In this document: piece by piece, positions 1 through 8,103 of the stretch | Layout of the letters: each line of letters opens with the position of its first letter | How positions within the stretch are numbered: position 1 is the stretch's first letter | Assembly: GCA_964590495.1 (NCBI GenBank) | Contig: CAZPWQ010000011.1 | Span: 1-57,963, forward strand | Reading direction: 5' to 3' | Length of the DNA stretch: 57,963 nucleotides | Source: CAZPWQ01 sp964590495 | Lineage (GTDB): Bacteria > Bacteroidota > Rhodothermia > Balneolales > Balneolaceae | The notes under the pieces: generated by a model | What the model was told of the DNA's origin: nothing | Seen by the model: only the letters and a program-made list of their open reading frames with translations | Databases searched by the model: none | Program-made: the position numbers and the translations under genes

Positions 1-279
1 ATCCACCTCGCGCACCAACCTGTGCCTGTTCCCTCCAACGATTCAAAGGCCGGAAAGATTGAGGTCATATCATATTCGGAATGACAATGGAGATGTTTTT
101 ATTTAGCTGCCCCGCCCAACCACCGGTATCATTTCGATCCCGAGAAGTGATGAATAAATAAATGCTCATCCTGAATTTCTCCCGAAATATGTATAAACTC
201 ATGTAGTGAATATGGGGGGAAGTCGTTGAAATGAAAGATTAACCATCAGTTCATTAAAAACAATAATCGACATTTCTTT

Positions 280-1047
280 ATGAAAAACAGATTATCAGAC
301 AAATGGGTACTAATCACAGGTGCAACATCAGGTATCGGACTTGCAAGCGCCAAATTGTTCGCCGCTTCAAACTCTAACCTTATCCTAACCGGCAGAAGAG
401 AGGGACGGCTGGAGCAGATACAGGATGAGCTATCAGGCAGTGATGGGGTAGAGATTAACATCGCCTCATTTGATATCAGGGACAGACAGGCGTGTATTGA
501 TTTCACTGAGGGCATACAGGTACCGGTGGATATTCTTATTAATAACGCCGGTCTTGCCAGTGGCAAAGATGCCGTTTATGATGCCGGTTTTGATGACTGG
601 GATTCCATGATCGATACAAATATCAAAGGGCTCATAACCATGACCCGTCTTATTGCTCCCCAAATGAGAGAGCGAAACAGCGGGCATATCATTAATGTCA
701 GTTCTATAGCCGGACATGAAAGCTATCCGGGAGGCTCCGTGTATTGTGCTACAAAACATGCTGTCAAAGCTTTTACCGAAACAACCAAGAAAGATCTTCA
801 TGACACGAATGTAAGGGTTAGTATGGTGTCTCCCGGACTCGTTGAAACGGAATTCAGCGTAGTTCGATTCAAAGGTGATGAACAGCAAGCCGGAGAAGTC
901 TATAACAATATAGATCCTCTCACGGGAGAAGATATCGCTGAGATAATTCATTTTATGGCGAACCGGCCTCCTCATGTTAATATTATGGATACAGTCGTTT
1001 TTCCTGTCAGTCAATCCTCATCTACGATGGTGCATCGTGGCGAATAA
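280..1047 (+). CDS. SDR family NAD(P)-dependent oxidoreductase (YdfG-like)
   Basis: Classical short-chain dehydrogenase/reductase of 255 residues, the usual length. Visible are the cofactor-binding TGATSGIG near residue 14, the NNAG motif near residue 88, the catalytic Ser in NVSSIAGHES and the YxxxK dyad in VYCATKHAVKAF. The sequence resembles the YdfG/serine-3-hydroxy acid dehydrogenase branch, which oxidises 3-hydroxy acids with NADP, but the substrate cannot be fixed from sequence. It is expected to be cytoplasmic. The ATG at 280 lacks an obvious Shine-Dalgarno, as do many genes here. The end overlaps the start of the following M28 lipoprotein gene by 11 nt, so the two are probably cotranscribed. 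Confidence 0.93.
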   Translation: MKNRLSDKWVLITGATSGIGLASAKLFAASNSNLILTGRREGRLEQIQDELSGSDGVEINIASFDIRDRQACIDFTEGIQVPVDILINNAGLASGKDAVYDAGFDDWDSMIDTNIKGLITMTRLIAPQMRERNSGHIINVSSIAGHESYPGGSVYCATKHAVKAFTETTKKDLHDTNVRVSMVSPGLVETEFSVVRFKGDEQQAGEVYNNIDPLTGEDIAEIIHFMANRPPHVNIMDTVVFPVSQSSSTMVHRGE

Positions 1048-2044
1048 ATTAGCTGCCATAGCAGTATCGTTGGTGATGAGCCTGTATCTGTTTTCATGCA
1101 GTGATACCGGAAGTCCCCAAAGACTTAATTTTGCAGAACAGGGCAGGGCAGTACCAGAATTCAATGCGGACAGTGCCTATCATTTTGTAGAGCAACAGGT
1201 TCAATTAGGACCACGAAATCCTGGTTCTGTGGGACATAGAAAGGCTAAAGAATTTTTGCTGGGGAAATTAAGAGACTATGCCGGCGAACGCAGTGTTTAT
1301 GCCCAGAGTTTTACCGCGGTGGGATACGACAGCGATACGCTTTCATTATCAAATATAATAGCGGCTTTCAATACCCGAAGCAGCGACAGAATACTGCTTT
1401 GCGCTCACTGGGATACTCGTCCGCGTGCCGATAAGGACACCACAGGAAGTAATGAACCTATCCTTGGAGCAGATGACGGCGGCAGCGGCGTGGCCGTGCT
1501 CCTGGAATTAGCCCGGATTTTCAGTGAGAATCCTCCGCCCATAGGTGTAGATATTGTATTCTTTGATGGCGAAGATTATGGCAAAGAAGGCGAACTGGAG
1601 CATTATTTCCTCGGTTCACGGTATTGGGCTGACAACCCGCCTGTCCGGGGTTATTCTCCCAGGTTCGGTATCTTACTGGACATGGTTGGAGGTGAGAATG
1701 CTAAATTTTTTAAAGAATTATATTCACTGAGCTATGCGCCTGCTCTGGTTAATGAAGTATGGAAGATAGCTGCTGAAAAAGGTTCACATGTAATGTTTGT
1801 CGATCAGCGCGGAGATCGAATATCGGATGACCATGTCATAATCAATCAGAAATTAAATATACCGACGATAGATATTATTCGTCACGATCCCGATTCAGAG
1901 GATGGTGTTGGGGCGGCAGGTTTTGCTCCGTACTGGCATACTCATCAGGATAATATGGATATAATCAGTAAAGAAACTCTGAACGCTGTGGGTATTGTTA
2001 TTGCTGAATTAATTTACAACAGAGTCGGAACTGTTGAGCGGTAA
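1037..2044 (+). CDS. M28 zinc peptidase / glutaminyl-cyclase-like lipoprotein
   Basis: The GTG at 1037 is preferred over the in-frame ATG at 974 because it gives a clean lipoprotein signal peptide: VANK, a hydrophobic core, then lipobox LFSC with Cys at residue 21. The mature protein is an M28-fold metalloenzyme. Zinc-site motifs in order are AHWDTRP, GADDGGSG, FFDGEDYG, DMVGG and WHTHQDN. The FFDGE, LGSRYWA and final H-T-x-x-DN signatures match glutaminyl-peptide cyclotransferases (QC) better than aminopeptidases, so it may form N-terminal pyroglutamate on exported proteins; a peptidase role is not excluded. About 335 aa, similar to QC enzymes. It overlaps the upstream SDR gene by 11 nt. Confidence 0.9.
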   Translation: MANKLAAIAVSLVMSLYLFSCSDTGSPQRLNFAEQGRAVPEFNADSAYHFVEQQVQLGPRNPGSVGHRKAKEFLLGKLRDYAGERSVYAQSFTAVGYDSDTLSLSNIIAAFNTRSSDRILLCAHWDTRPRADKDTTGSNEPILGADDGGSGVAVLLELARIFSENPPPIGVDIVFFDGEDYGKEGELEHYFLGSRYWADNPPVRGYSPRFGILLDMVGGENAKFFKELYSLSYAPALVNEVWKIAAEKGSHVMFVDQRGDRISDDHVIINQKLNIPTIDIIRHDPDSEDGVGAAGFAPYWHTHQDNMDIISKETLNAVGIVIAELIYNRVGTVER

Positions 2045-2121
2045 ATTATAATGTGGCTGTTATGTTCTACTTGTGGAAGTGTCAACATCTGATCACGAGC
2101 ATTTAAGCAAATAATAAAAGG

Positions 2122-2223
2122 TGTCATGCTGAATTTACTTCAGCATCTGTTGCAAGAATCCAGTTAAAAGCTTCTACAGCGTTCCCTGCTGAAGATCCTG
2201 AAACAAGTTCAGGATGACAAAGT
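2122..2223. repeat. Inverted pair of TGTCAT...ATCTG hairpin repeats
   Basis: Two facing modules. The left one begins TGTCATGCTGAA and folds on TTCAGCATCTG. The right one, on the other strand, reads TTGTCATCCTGAAC then GTTTCAGGATCTTC. Each module is itself a hairpin. The 15-mer TGTCATGCTGAATTT recurs, inverted, at 15689-15703. Related modules occur at 17174-17226 and inside the MITE-like element at 31731-31882. Non-coding; it fills the gap between the M28 gene and prmA. Confidence 0.7.
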
Positions 2224-2273
2224 TGTGTTAGGAACTTAACCGCTAAAAGATTGGAAATATTAGCGCATAAACT

Positions 2274-3113
2274 ATGAAGTATGTCAAACTGGTCATTGAG
2301 ATAGATGATAACTATCAGGAAAGCCTGATCAATGAAATGATGAATATGGATTTCGATGCTTTTGAGCAACAGGACAACCGGTTGATCACCTATATCACCA
2401 AAGAGAACTTTAATGTTGTGCACCGGGAGCGAATCGAACAGCTGCTGACCGGTTATCCCGGCGATAGTTATATTATTTCTGAAGAAGTTGTAGCCGATCA
2501 AAACTGGAACGAACAGTGGGAACAGACTATACAGGCACAAAATATAGGCAGATTTTTTGTAAAGCCTACCTGGTCTCGCGAATCGGCACCCCGGGATAAG
2601 ATCGAACTCGAAATAGACCCCAAGATGTCTTTTGGGACCGGCTACCATGAGACGACCAGGCTGATGCTTTATTTTCTTCCGGATGTCGTACAAGAGGGAA
2701 TGCAGGTACTTGATGCAGGTACCGGTACGGGCATTCTTTCTATTGCAGCTGCTAAATTGGGGGCGGGACACGTCTTTGCTTTTGATATAGACGAATGGAG
2801 TATTACCAACACAACAGAAAATATCCTGTTAAATGGAGTAGCCGATTCTATTACCGTACAGAAAGGTTCATCAGAAACGATTCCATCAGACAAAAAAATG
2901 GATCTGGTGCTTGCCAACATCGATCTCAATAGTATATTGGAGTTACTTCCTGATCTGACCAGGGCGCTGAAAAAGGAAGGTATCCTATTGATCTCCGGAT
3001 TATTGAAAAAAGATAAACAAACAGTGATTGATAAACTCAGTGAACATTTTAACATACCTGAGGTTAGGAACGAGAACGAATGGATCGCTATGATGGCACA
3101 AAAGAAGAAATGA
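2274..3113 (+). CDS. prmA: Ribosomal protein L11 methyltransferase
   Basis: SAM-dependent enzyme that methylates lysines and the N-terminus of ribosomal protein L11. The PrmA hallmark FGTGYHETT lies at residues 120-128, followed by SAM motif I LDAGTGTGILSIAAAKLGA at about 146-164 and the acidic end of strand 2 (FAFDIDEWS). The post-I/motif IV region LVLANIDLNSILELL corresponds to the PrmA N-I-x-x-N-x-I pattern. The 279-aa length is normal and the N-terminal L11-recognition domain is present (residues 1-95). The stop codon overlaps the next gene in TGATG, implying translational coupling to the Ppx/GppA gene. Confidence 0.95.
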   Translation: MKYVKLVIEIDDNYQESLINEMMNMDFDAFEQQDNRLITYITKENFNVVHRERIEQLLTGYPGDSYIISEEVVADQNWNEQWEQTIQAQNIGRFFVKPTWSRESAPRDKIELEIDPKMSFGTGYHETTRLMLYFLPDVVQEGMQVLDAGTGTGILSIAAAKLGAGHVFAFDIDEWSITNTTENILLNGVADSITVQKGSSETIPSDKKMDLVLANIDLNSILELLPDLTRALKKEGILLISGLLKKDKQTVIDKLSEHFNIPEVRNENEWIAMMAQKKK

Positions 3114-4030
3114 TGTACGCCTCAATTGATATAGGGACTAACACGGTATTACTACTGATTGCAGAGATGTCCCACACGGGACTTAATGTTATCCATGAAG
3201 AACAACACATACCGCGTCTCGGCCGGGGTGTCGATCGTGACCGTAATCTTTCGGATGAGGCGATCAATCGTGTAACGGAGGTTCTGAATGAATATAAAAT
3301 AGTCATTGAGAAAGAATATCCCGGAACTAAGGAAGTAATGGTAACAGCTACAAGTGCGGTCCGGGATGCCGGAAACCGGCAGTATTTTATCGGACGGGTA
3401 AAAGAGGAGACCGGTTTTACTATTACTCTGCTGAGCGGGGTGGAAGAAGCCCGTTTTACTTTTGGCGGTGCGCAAAGAGTTCTGCCTTTCAACAGCACCC
3501 CATCGGCAGTTGTGGACATCGGCGGCGGAAGTACGGAAATAGCCTGGGGAAAGGATGGAGCATTGCTCGAACGTTATTCATTTGATATGGGATCGGTCCG
3601 TTTTACCGAACGTTATTTGCAGGATGATTCCCCTTCTCAGGATCAGATAAACAGGTGTCGTCTGGCTATTGATGAATTGATCGGGGAGAATAAATTTTCC
3701 TTCCCGCCAGATACCATTCTTATAGGAGTTGCGGGTACAGCTACTTCCCTGGCATACATTCACTTAGATAGGGAGACTTATAAATCATCGACTATAAATA
3801 ATACAATAATTAAGCTGCCGGAGCTGAAACGCTGGATTGAATATATCCAAACAATAAAAGCGGTGGAATTGGTAAAAAAATATCCGGCTGTGATGAAAGG
3901 ACGGGCGGATATTTTTTTAGCCGGTTTGCTGATACTTGAACAGATAATGGTCACGTATGGTTTTGATGAGTTAATTGTTTCGACGGGAGGGATACGGCAT
4001 GGGGCAATACTGGAGATGGCAGGAAAATAA
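3113..4030 (+). CDS. Ppx/GppA family phosphatase (exopolyphosphatase / pppGpp phosphohydrolase)
   Basis: Member of the ASKHA-fold Ppx/GppA family, which hydrolyses polyphosphate or pppGpp. Motifs are the N-terminal phosphate-1 loop SIDIGTNTVLLL, TATSAVRDAGN, SGVEEA with the catalytic-type Glu, and the second phosphate loop VVDIGGGSTEI. The protein of about 305 aa is the short single-domain form without the HD-like C-terminal extension of E. coli Ppx/GppA. Start: ATG codons at 3110 and 3113 are adjacent; 3113 gives the family-typical MYASIDIGTN and a TGATG junction with prmA, and AAAGAAGAAA precedes both. Which substrate it prefers is not visible. Confidence 0.9.
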   Translation: MYASIDIGTNTVLLLIAEMSHTGLNVIHEEQHIPRLGRGVDRDRNLSDEAINRVTEVLNEYKIVIEKEYPGTKEVMVTATSAVRDAGNRQYFIGRVKEETGFTITLLSGVEEARFTFGGAQRVLPFNSTPSAVVDIGGGSTEIAWGKDGALLERYSFDMGSVRFTERYLQDDSPSQDQINRCRLAIDELIGENKFSFPPDTILIGVAGTATSLAYIHLDRETYKSSTINNTIIKLPELKRWIEYIQTIKAVELVKKYPAVMKGRADIFLAGLLILEQIMVTYGFDELIVSTGGIRHGAILEMAGK

Positions 4031-4031
4031 A

Positions 4032-4060
4032 AAAGGCGCCCCTAAAGAAGAGACGCCTTT
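4032..4060 (-). terminator. Rho-independent terminator for the small barrel gene
   Basis: Inverted repeat AAAGGCG / CGCCTTT between two convergent genes. Read on the minus strand, the stem is followed by a T-rich run (TTTTTTATTTT, within about 4021-4034), so it fits termination of the gene at 4084-4566. On the plus strand there is no T tract, so bidirectional action is less certain. Confidence 0.65.
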
Positions 4061-4083
4061 ACAGGTCAAACGTTCAGACTTGC

Positions 4084-4566
4084 TCAGATAGGAAAACGAA
4101 GTCCTGCAGCCAGTGATAACTGATCAGCATTACTGATAACGAACTTCGCTTCGGTATAAATGCTGGCAAAATCTACATCAAACTCTGCTCCGCCACCAAT
4201 ATTAAGCCCGACTTCTGAGGTTGATGCGGAGCCTAGTCCACCAAAATCTACAGAAATAGTTGTATAGTTAAGACCACCCAAGCCATACACTCTGGTTCCT
4301 TCTTCAGCTAAAAAGTTATAGTGGACATTGGCATTTAATTCCCACCAGTCAACCACATCCGGGAAGAATATAATGAAATCAACTGCACCGTCAATTTCAT
4401 CGGTAAAGCCATACACACCTTTGGCCTGGACCCCGATTGCTTCGGCTTCAAGTCCGTAAGCTAAACCACCGCCTACTTTGAGCAGCCCCTCCTGGGCGAG
4501 CGCGTTTGAATTTGAAAAAAACATGATCCCTAATATTAGACATCCGAAAGTTAGTAGTTTTTTCAT
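4084..4566 (-). CDS. Small outer-membrane beta-barrel protein
   Basis: 160-aa protein with a clear Sec signal peptide (MKKLLTFGCLILGIMFF..., probable cleavage after ALA before QEG). The mature part consists of short Gly-rich amphipathic strands (KVGGGLAYGL, GVYGFTDEIDGAVDF, ELNANVHYNF, VYGLGGLNYTTI, GLNIGGGAEF, LSLAAGLRFPI), the pattern of an eight-stranded OmpX/OmpW-like barrel. The C-terminus LRFPI resembles a barrel end, although the last residue is Ile rather than Phe. No specific function can be assigned. It is monocistronic and faces away from the sigma-factor gene across a 404-bp intergenic region. Confidence 0.8.
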   Translation of the reverse strand: MKKLLTFGCLILGIMFFSNSNALAQEGLLKVGGGLAYGLEAEAIGVQAKGVYGFTDEIDGAVDFIIFFPDVVDWWELNANVHYNFLAEEGTRVYGLGGLNYTTISVDFGGLGSASTSEVGLNIGGGAEFDVDFASIYTEAKFVISNADQLSLAAGLRFPI

Positions 4567-4970
4567 TGTGTCTGTAATTGTTTAATTGTTGTTAGTAATT
4601 GTAAGTAAAGTTCAACATTGTTAATTGTATCCCTTCAAGTAGTAAGTCTCCTACCAGAACCATTCCTTACAAAATTAGTTTAGGATATATAATGCGTAAC
4701 TCAATTCAAAATCAGTCCAAAAAGTTTTCCTGTACCTTATATTCACTATTAAGAAATCCTGATGGGAATAATGTTAATGATTCAGTATGTTATGAGCCTT
4801 AAATGTATACCTGTGCAACGCAGCAGGCAGTCCCATGAAATTGAGACATCGCATGACAGACTGTTTTTAAATTATATTTTTAAAACCTGCAATTTATTTT
4901 GACACAGTCAATTGCAAATTCAGTAATATCATTTATAAGAAAAGCAGATCAGTTTAATTTTTAAGTAGCA
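4567..4970. other. Divergent intergenic region between barrel gene and sigma-factor gene
   Basis: 404 bp, AT-rich, with no convincing ORF. It must carry the divergent promoters. The stretch TATTTTGAC near 4895 followed by TAATATCATTT about 30 bp later loosely resembles the -33 TTTG / -7 arrangement of Bacteroidota housekeeping promoters, but the match is too weak to call. No repeats or RNA gene were recognised. Confidence 0.4.
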
Positions 4971-5609
4971 ATGTCGGATCATCAGGCAACCAACAATTCG
5001 GATTATGAATCACCCCGCGAGAATGCTTCGGAAAGCAGTCGCGAAGATGATGTCCTGGTAGAAAAAGCTATTGGCGGTAATGGAGCTGCTTATAAAAAAC
5101 TGGTTGAAAAATATGAGCGGGCATTATTTTTTCATATCCTGAAAATGGTAAAAAACAGGGAGCAGGTAGAAGATCTTGTACAGGAGAGTTTTGTCAAAGC
5201 GTTCGACAATCTGAATAGTTACAGCACTAATTACGCTTTTTCAACATGGTTGTATCGCATAGCAACCAATCATACCATAGATTACCTGCGTAAGAAAAAA
5301 CTGCAAACCCTTTCAATTGATGAACCGGTTAAAACCAGGGACGGTAACATGCAGATGCAGCTTGAGGATGAGACCGCCGAGACAGATCGCCGGATTATCA
5401 GAAGTCAGCGTCAGGAGATCGTCCAAAATGCTATTGAAGATCTTCCCGAAAAGTACCGAAAGGTAATTGAGATGCGCCATATGGAAGAAAAGAGTTATCA
5501 GGAAATAGCAGATATTCTGGACCTGCCGCTCGGCACTGTAAAAGCGCATATATTTCGCGCGAGGGAGCTGCTTTATAAAGAATTGAAAGACAAAAGGGAT
5601 AAGTTTTAA
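4971..5609 (+). CDS. ECF-type RNA polymerase sigma factor
   Basis: 212-aa sigma-70 family protein. Region 2 spans about residues 38-110 (YERALFFHILKMVKNREQVEDLVQESFVKAF, then STWLYRIATNHTIDYLRKKK). Region 4 spans about 148-205 (LPEKYRKVIEMRHMEEKSYQEIADILDLPLGTVKAHIFRAR, with the helix-turn-helix at the end). There is no region 1.1 or 3, so it is an extracytoplasmic-function type. It has an acidic, Ser-rich N-terminal extension of about 25 residues. No anti-sigma factor or zinc-finger gene is adjacent, since the next gene is convergent queG. It lies alone downstream of a 404-bp intergenic region. Confidence 0.93.
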   Translation: MSDHQATNNSDYESPRENASESSREDDVLVEKAIGGNGAAYKKLVEKYERALFFHILKMVKNREQVEDLVQESFVKAFDNLNSYSTNYAFSTWLYRIATNHTIDYLRKKKLQTLSIDEPVKTRDGNMQMQLEDETAETDRRIIRSQRQEIVQNAIEDLPEKYRKVIEMRHMEEKSYQEIADILDLPLGTVKAHIFRARELLYKELKDKRDKF

Positions 5610-5616
5610 TTAGGAA

Positions 5617-5637
5617 ACGTAATACGTAATTCGTAAT
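5617..5637. repeat. Three 7-bp tandem units (WCGTAAT)
   Basis: Immediately 3' of the sigma-factor gene the sequence reads ACGTAAT twice, then TCGTAAT. This is a short heptamer array in the gap before convergent queG, and one of several 7-bp-period arrays of differing sequence in this window. Confidence 0.6.
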
Positions 5638-5677
5638 GCTTTGGATCTGCTCCCTCAATACTTCAGTAAATCAAAAC

Positions 5678-6622
5678 TCAATCCCTGATATTCTCCGCCA
5701 CGGCGGCGGCATTGTCTTTGTATTTCTCAAATTTTGCCCTGCGAATTGCACTTCCCTCAAACAGTTCATTATACTGCGCAAGGTCAAGTTCTTCCCAAAA
5801 ATTCACATCACGGTTTTGGAGCTTTTCACGGGGAAAAAGATCTTCCATCTCACCATATTCGGCATCGTGATTCCATGGGCATACATCCTGACAGATATCG
5901 CATCCAAACATCCATTCCCCCAGTTCCCCCCGGTGTTCTTCCGGAATTTGCTCTTTAAGCTCGATAGTCAAATAGGATATACACTTGGTGGCATCAACCC
6001 GGTAAGGCTCATAGATAGCATTTGTGGGGCATGCATCGATACATTTCGTACAGTTCCCGCAGTGGTCGGTAACAGGATGATCATAGTTGAAATCGACATC
6101 AACAATCATTTCGCCAATAAAAAAGAACGACCCGATATTTTTATTCAGGATATTTGAATTCTTTCCCATCCAGCCCAAACCGGATTTTACCGCCCAGGCT
6201 TTATCCAGAACGGGAGCCGAATCCACAAATACGCGGCCTTCCAAACCGCCCATCAGGTCACGGGTAAAGGCGAATAGCTTCTTCAGCTTTTTCTTGTAAA
6301 CTTTGTGGTAATCGCGTCCCTGGGCATATTTGGCAATTTTGGGTGTATCTTGCTGTTGCATCTGTTTTTTATGTTCCGGATGAAAGTAGCTTCCGATCAC
6401 AGAAACCACTGATCTGGAACCGGGTACCAGGCGGGTAGGATCAACGCGCTTTTCAAAGTGGTTTTCCATCCATCCCATTTTGCCGTGACGATCCTGGTTC
6501 AGCCATTCCCGCAGCCGGCGTTCCTCATCTTCAAGACGACCCGCTTTTGCAAAACCACAGGCGTTGAAGCCCAGCCGAAGCGCTTCTTCTCGTACCTTTT
6601 GTGTTCGCTCCCGAAGATTCAT
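5678..6622 (-). CDS. queG: Epoxyqueuosine reductase
   Basis: Cobalamin- and Fe-S-dependent enzyme for the last step of queuosine tRNA modification. The N-terminal domain carries FNACGFAKA and the family signature in VDPTRLVPGSRSVVSVIGSYF. Two [4Fe-4S] cluster motifs are visible: CGNCTKCIDACPTNAI and FGCDICQDVCPWN. Length with the chosen start is 314 aa, typical of the short QueG form. The ATG at 6622 (MNLRERTQ) best matches family N-termini. Upstream in-frame GTG 6655 and ATG 6646 are alternatives, and the GTG would overlap the ftsE stop in GTGA. It is the last gene of the pdxA-methyltransferase-ftsE-queG run. Confidence 0.93.
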   Translation of the reverse strand: MNLRERTQKVREEALRLGFNACGFAKAGRLEDEERRLREWLNQDRHGKMGWMENHFEKRVDPTRLVPGSRSVVSVIGSYFHPEHKKQMQQQDTPKIAKYAQGRDYHKVYKKKLKKLFAFTRDLMGGLEGRVFVDSAPVLDKAWAVKSGLGWMGKNSNILNKNIGSFFFIGEMIVDVDFNYDHPVTDHCGNCTKCIDACPTNAIYEPYRVDATKCISYLTIELKEQIPEEHRGELGEWMFGCDICQDVCPWNHDAEYGEMEDLFPREKLQNRDVNFWEELDLAQYNELFEGSAIRRAKFEKYKDNAAAVAENIRD

Positions 6623-6651
6623 GGTAGAGTATATATTATCCAGCATCCGCT

Positions 6652-7335
6652 TCACAGCTTTTTAACATCCACCTCTTTTATCCTGCCATTTTCGAGCTTA
6701 AGGGTGCGATAGGGATACTGTTTCACTGTATCGTAATCATGCGTCACCATAAGCACCGACATCCCCCTGTTGTTAATTTGTTTCAACAGGCTCATAATTT
6801 CGGCCGAAGCTTTGGGATCCAGGTTGCCCGTGGGTTCATCGGCCAGCATGATCCGTGGTTCATTGGCCAGGGCACGGGCGATAACCACGCGCTGCTGTTC
6901 TCCTCCGGACAGATCTTCCGGCATACTTTTCCTTTTGTGACTTAAGCCTACCATTCCCAGTACTTCCAGTGCACGCTGTTTGATATAACTGTTTTTTTCT
7001 CCCGTAACCTGCAGCGAAAAAGCAACATTTTCATAGACGGTCCGGTCGGGAAGCAACTGAAAATCCTGAAAAACAATACCAAGCCGTCGCCGCAGGTAGG
7101 GCACCTTTTTATTCTCCAGACTGGTAACATCCATATTGGCTACGCGAACATATCCGCTGTCAGGTACCAAATCGCGATAAATCAGGCGCAGAAAAGAACT
7201 TTTTCCTGCTCCCGTCTCACCGATCAGATAGGTAAACGTGCCGTTTTCAAGGGTGAAATTAATATTATCAAGAACCGGCCGGTGATCGTAGGTTACCGTG
7301 ACGTTCTTAAACTCAATTACCGAATGTTGGGACAT
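6652..7335 (-). CDS. ftsE: Cell-division ABC transporter ATP-binding protein
   Basis: 227-aa ABC ATPase with Walker A GETGAGKSS, Q-loop VFQDFQLLPDRTVYENV, signature LSGGEQQRV, Walker B IMLADEPTGNLDP and H-loop MVTHDYD. The LLPDRTVYENVAF segment and the short length are characteristic of FtsE, which with FtsX controls peptidoglycan hydrolysis at the division site. FtsX is not adjacent; it must lie outside the window if this is true FtsE. A LolD-type role is the main alternative. The 5' end overlaps the methyltransferase gene by 19 nt, indicating one transcript. Confidence 0.85.
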   Translation of the reverse strand: MSQHSVIEFKNVTVTYDHRPVLDNINFTLENGTFTYLIGETGAGKSSFLRLIYRDLVPDSGYVRVANMDVTSLENKKVPYLRRRLGIVFQDFQLLPDRTVYENVAFSLQVTGEKNSYIKQRALEVLGMVGLSHKRKSMPEDLSGGEQQRVVIARALANEPRIMLADEPTGNLDPKASAEIMSLLKQINNRGMSVLMVTHDYDTVKQYPYRTLKLENGRIKEVDVKKL

Positions 7336-8102
7336 TGAAGCACCATTGTTATTCTTAAACTTTTCTCATTAGCATCGGACATGTCGAAGTCGCCGTATTT
7401 TGCCACAATCCTATATTCGGACTGATCGATAATATCAAGCATTTGCGGCAGCGTGTAAATTTTTTGTTTGTGTACTTCCCGGAATTGTTCGACTACACCT
7501 TCCTGGTCTGCTGACAACTTTTCTATTTTGAATTCATTTTTGTGAATCTGTGTACTGGGATCATATGTACTTTTTCTAAAGAAACGATAGTTATCGGGAG
7601 TATAGCCTTCCTCGTTATTGAGATATTCAATAGCCCGGATTGAGTTTTTAGGAGTCGTGAAGTCAAAAATAAGCAGGCTTTGAGGATGAAGTACTTTTTG
7701 TGTTTCCTTCAAAAACTGTTGTATCTGCTCCGGCGTTTGAAGGTAATTTATGCTGTCGAAAATGGAAACGACAATATCATAAGTTTGATCCGGCTCAATG
7801 TTTAAAAAGTCCATTACCCGGAATAATACATTACATAATCCCTCTTTATTCTTGCGGCGTGCCTGTTCAATCATTGCATCAGATTTATCTGTCGCCGTTA
7901 TGTTATAGGAATCCAGCTCGTCAAGCGACAGTGAAAGAGAACCGGTGCCGCAGGCAAGCTCCAGAACATTTTTGGCACCGGGATAGTGTTCCCGTATAAT
8001 AGCATCAATAAAATCACCCCAAAGGTCATAATTTACATCCTCCATCACGGAATCGTAAATATTGGCAAGCTTTGTATATTCCGGCTGGTCGATTGCAGTC
8101 AT
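7317..8102 (-). CDS. Class I SAM-dependent methyltransferase
   Basis: 261-aa methyltransferase with motif I VLELACGTGSLSLSLDE, the strand-2 acidic residue in NITATDKSDAMIEQAR, and motif post-I IVVSIFDSINYL. The family is the broad Methyltransf_25/11 type and the substrate cannot be deduced. The ATG at 8102 is chosen because it lies one base after the pdxA stop (TGATATG) and begins MTAIDQPEYTKLANIYD, matching the usual 'YdxxA-x-iYD' start of these enzymes. Longer in-frame extensions would run through pdxA. The end overlaps ftsE by 19 nt. Confidence 0.87.
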   Translation of the reverse strand: MTAIDQPEYTKLANIYDSVMEDVNYDLWGDFIDAIIREHYPGAKNVLELACGTGSLSLSLDELDSYNITATDKSDAMIEQARRKNKEGLCNVLFRVMDFLNIEPDQTYDIVVSIFDSINYLQTPEQIQQFLKETQKVLHPQSLLIFDFTTPKNSIRAIEYLNNEEGYTPDNYRFFRKSTYDPSTQIHKNEFKIEKLSADQEGVVEQFREVHKQKIYTLPQMLDIIDQSEYRIVAKYGDFDMSDANEKSLRITMVLQCPNIR

Positions 8103-8103
8103 A

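Noticed and set aside
1..279. Truncated gene or repeat at the left edge
   Set aside because: No convincing frame. There are weak words such as ATTTCGATCCCGAG resembling the TGTCATTTCGA module, but too degenerate to annotate.
466..1014. Minus-strand 182-aa open frame inside the first SDR gene
   Set aside because: It is antisense to a clear SDR with all motifs, and it has no recognisable domain.
2124..2771. Minus-strand 215-aa open frame opposite prmA
   Set aside because: It lies almost wholly within prmA on the other strand, and its C-terminus translates the intergenic hairpin repeat (CHPELVSGSS). No family features; treated as a shadow.
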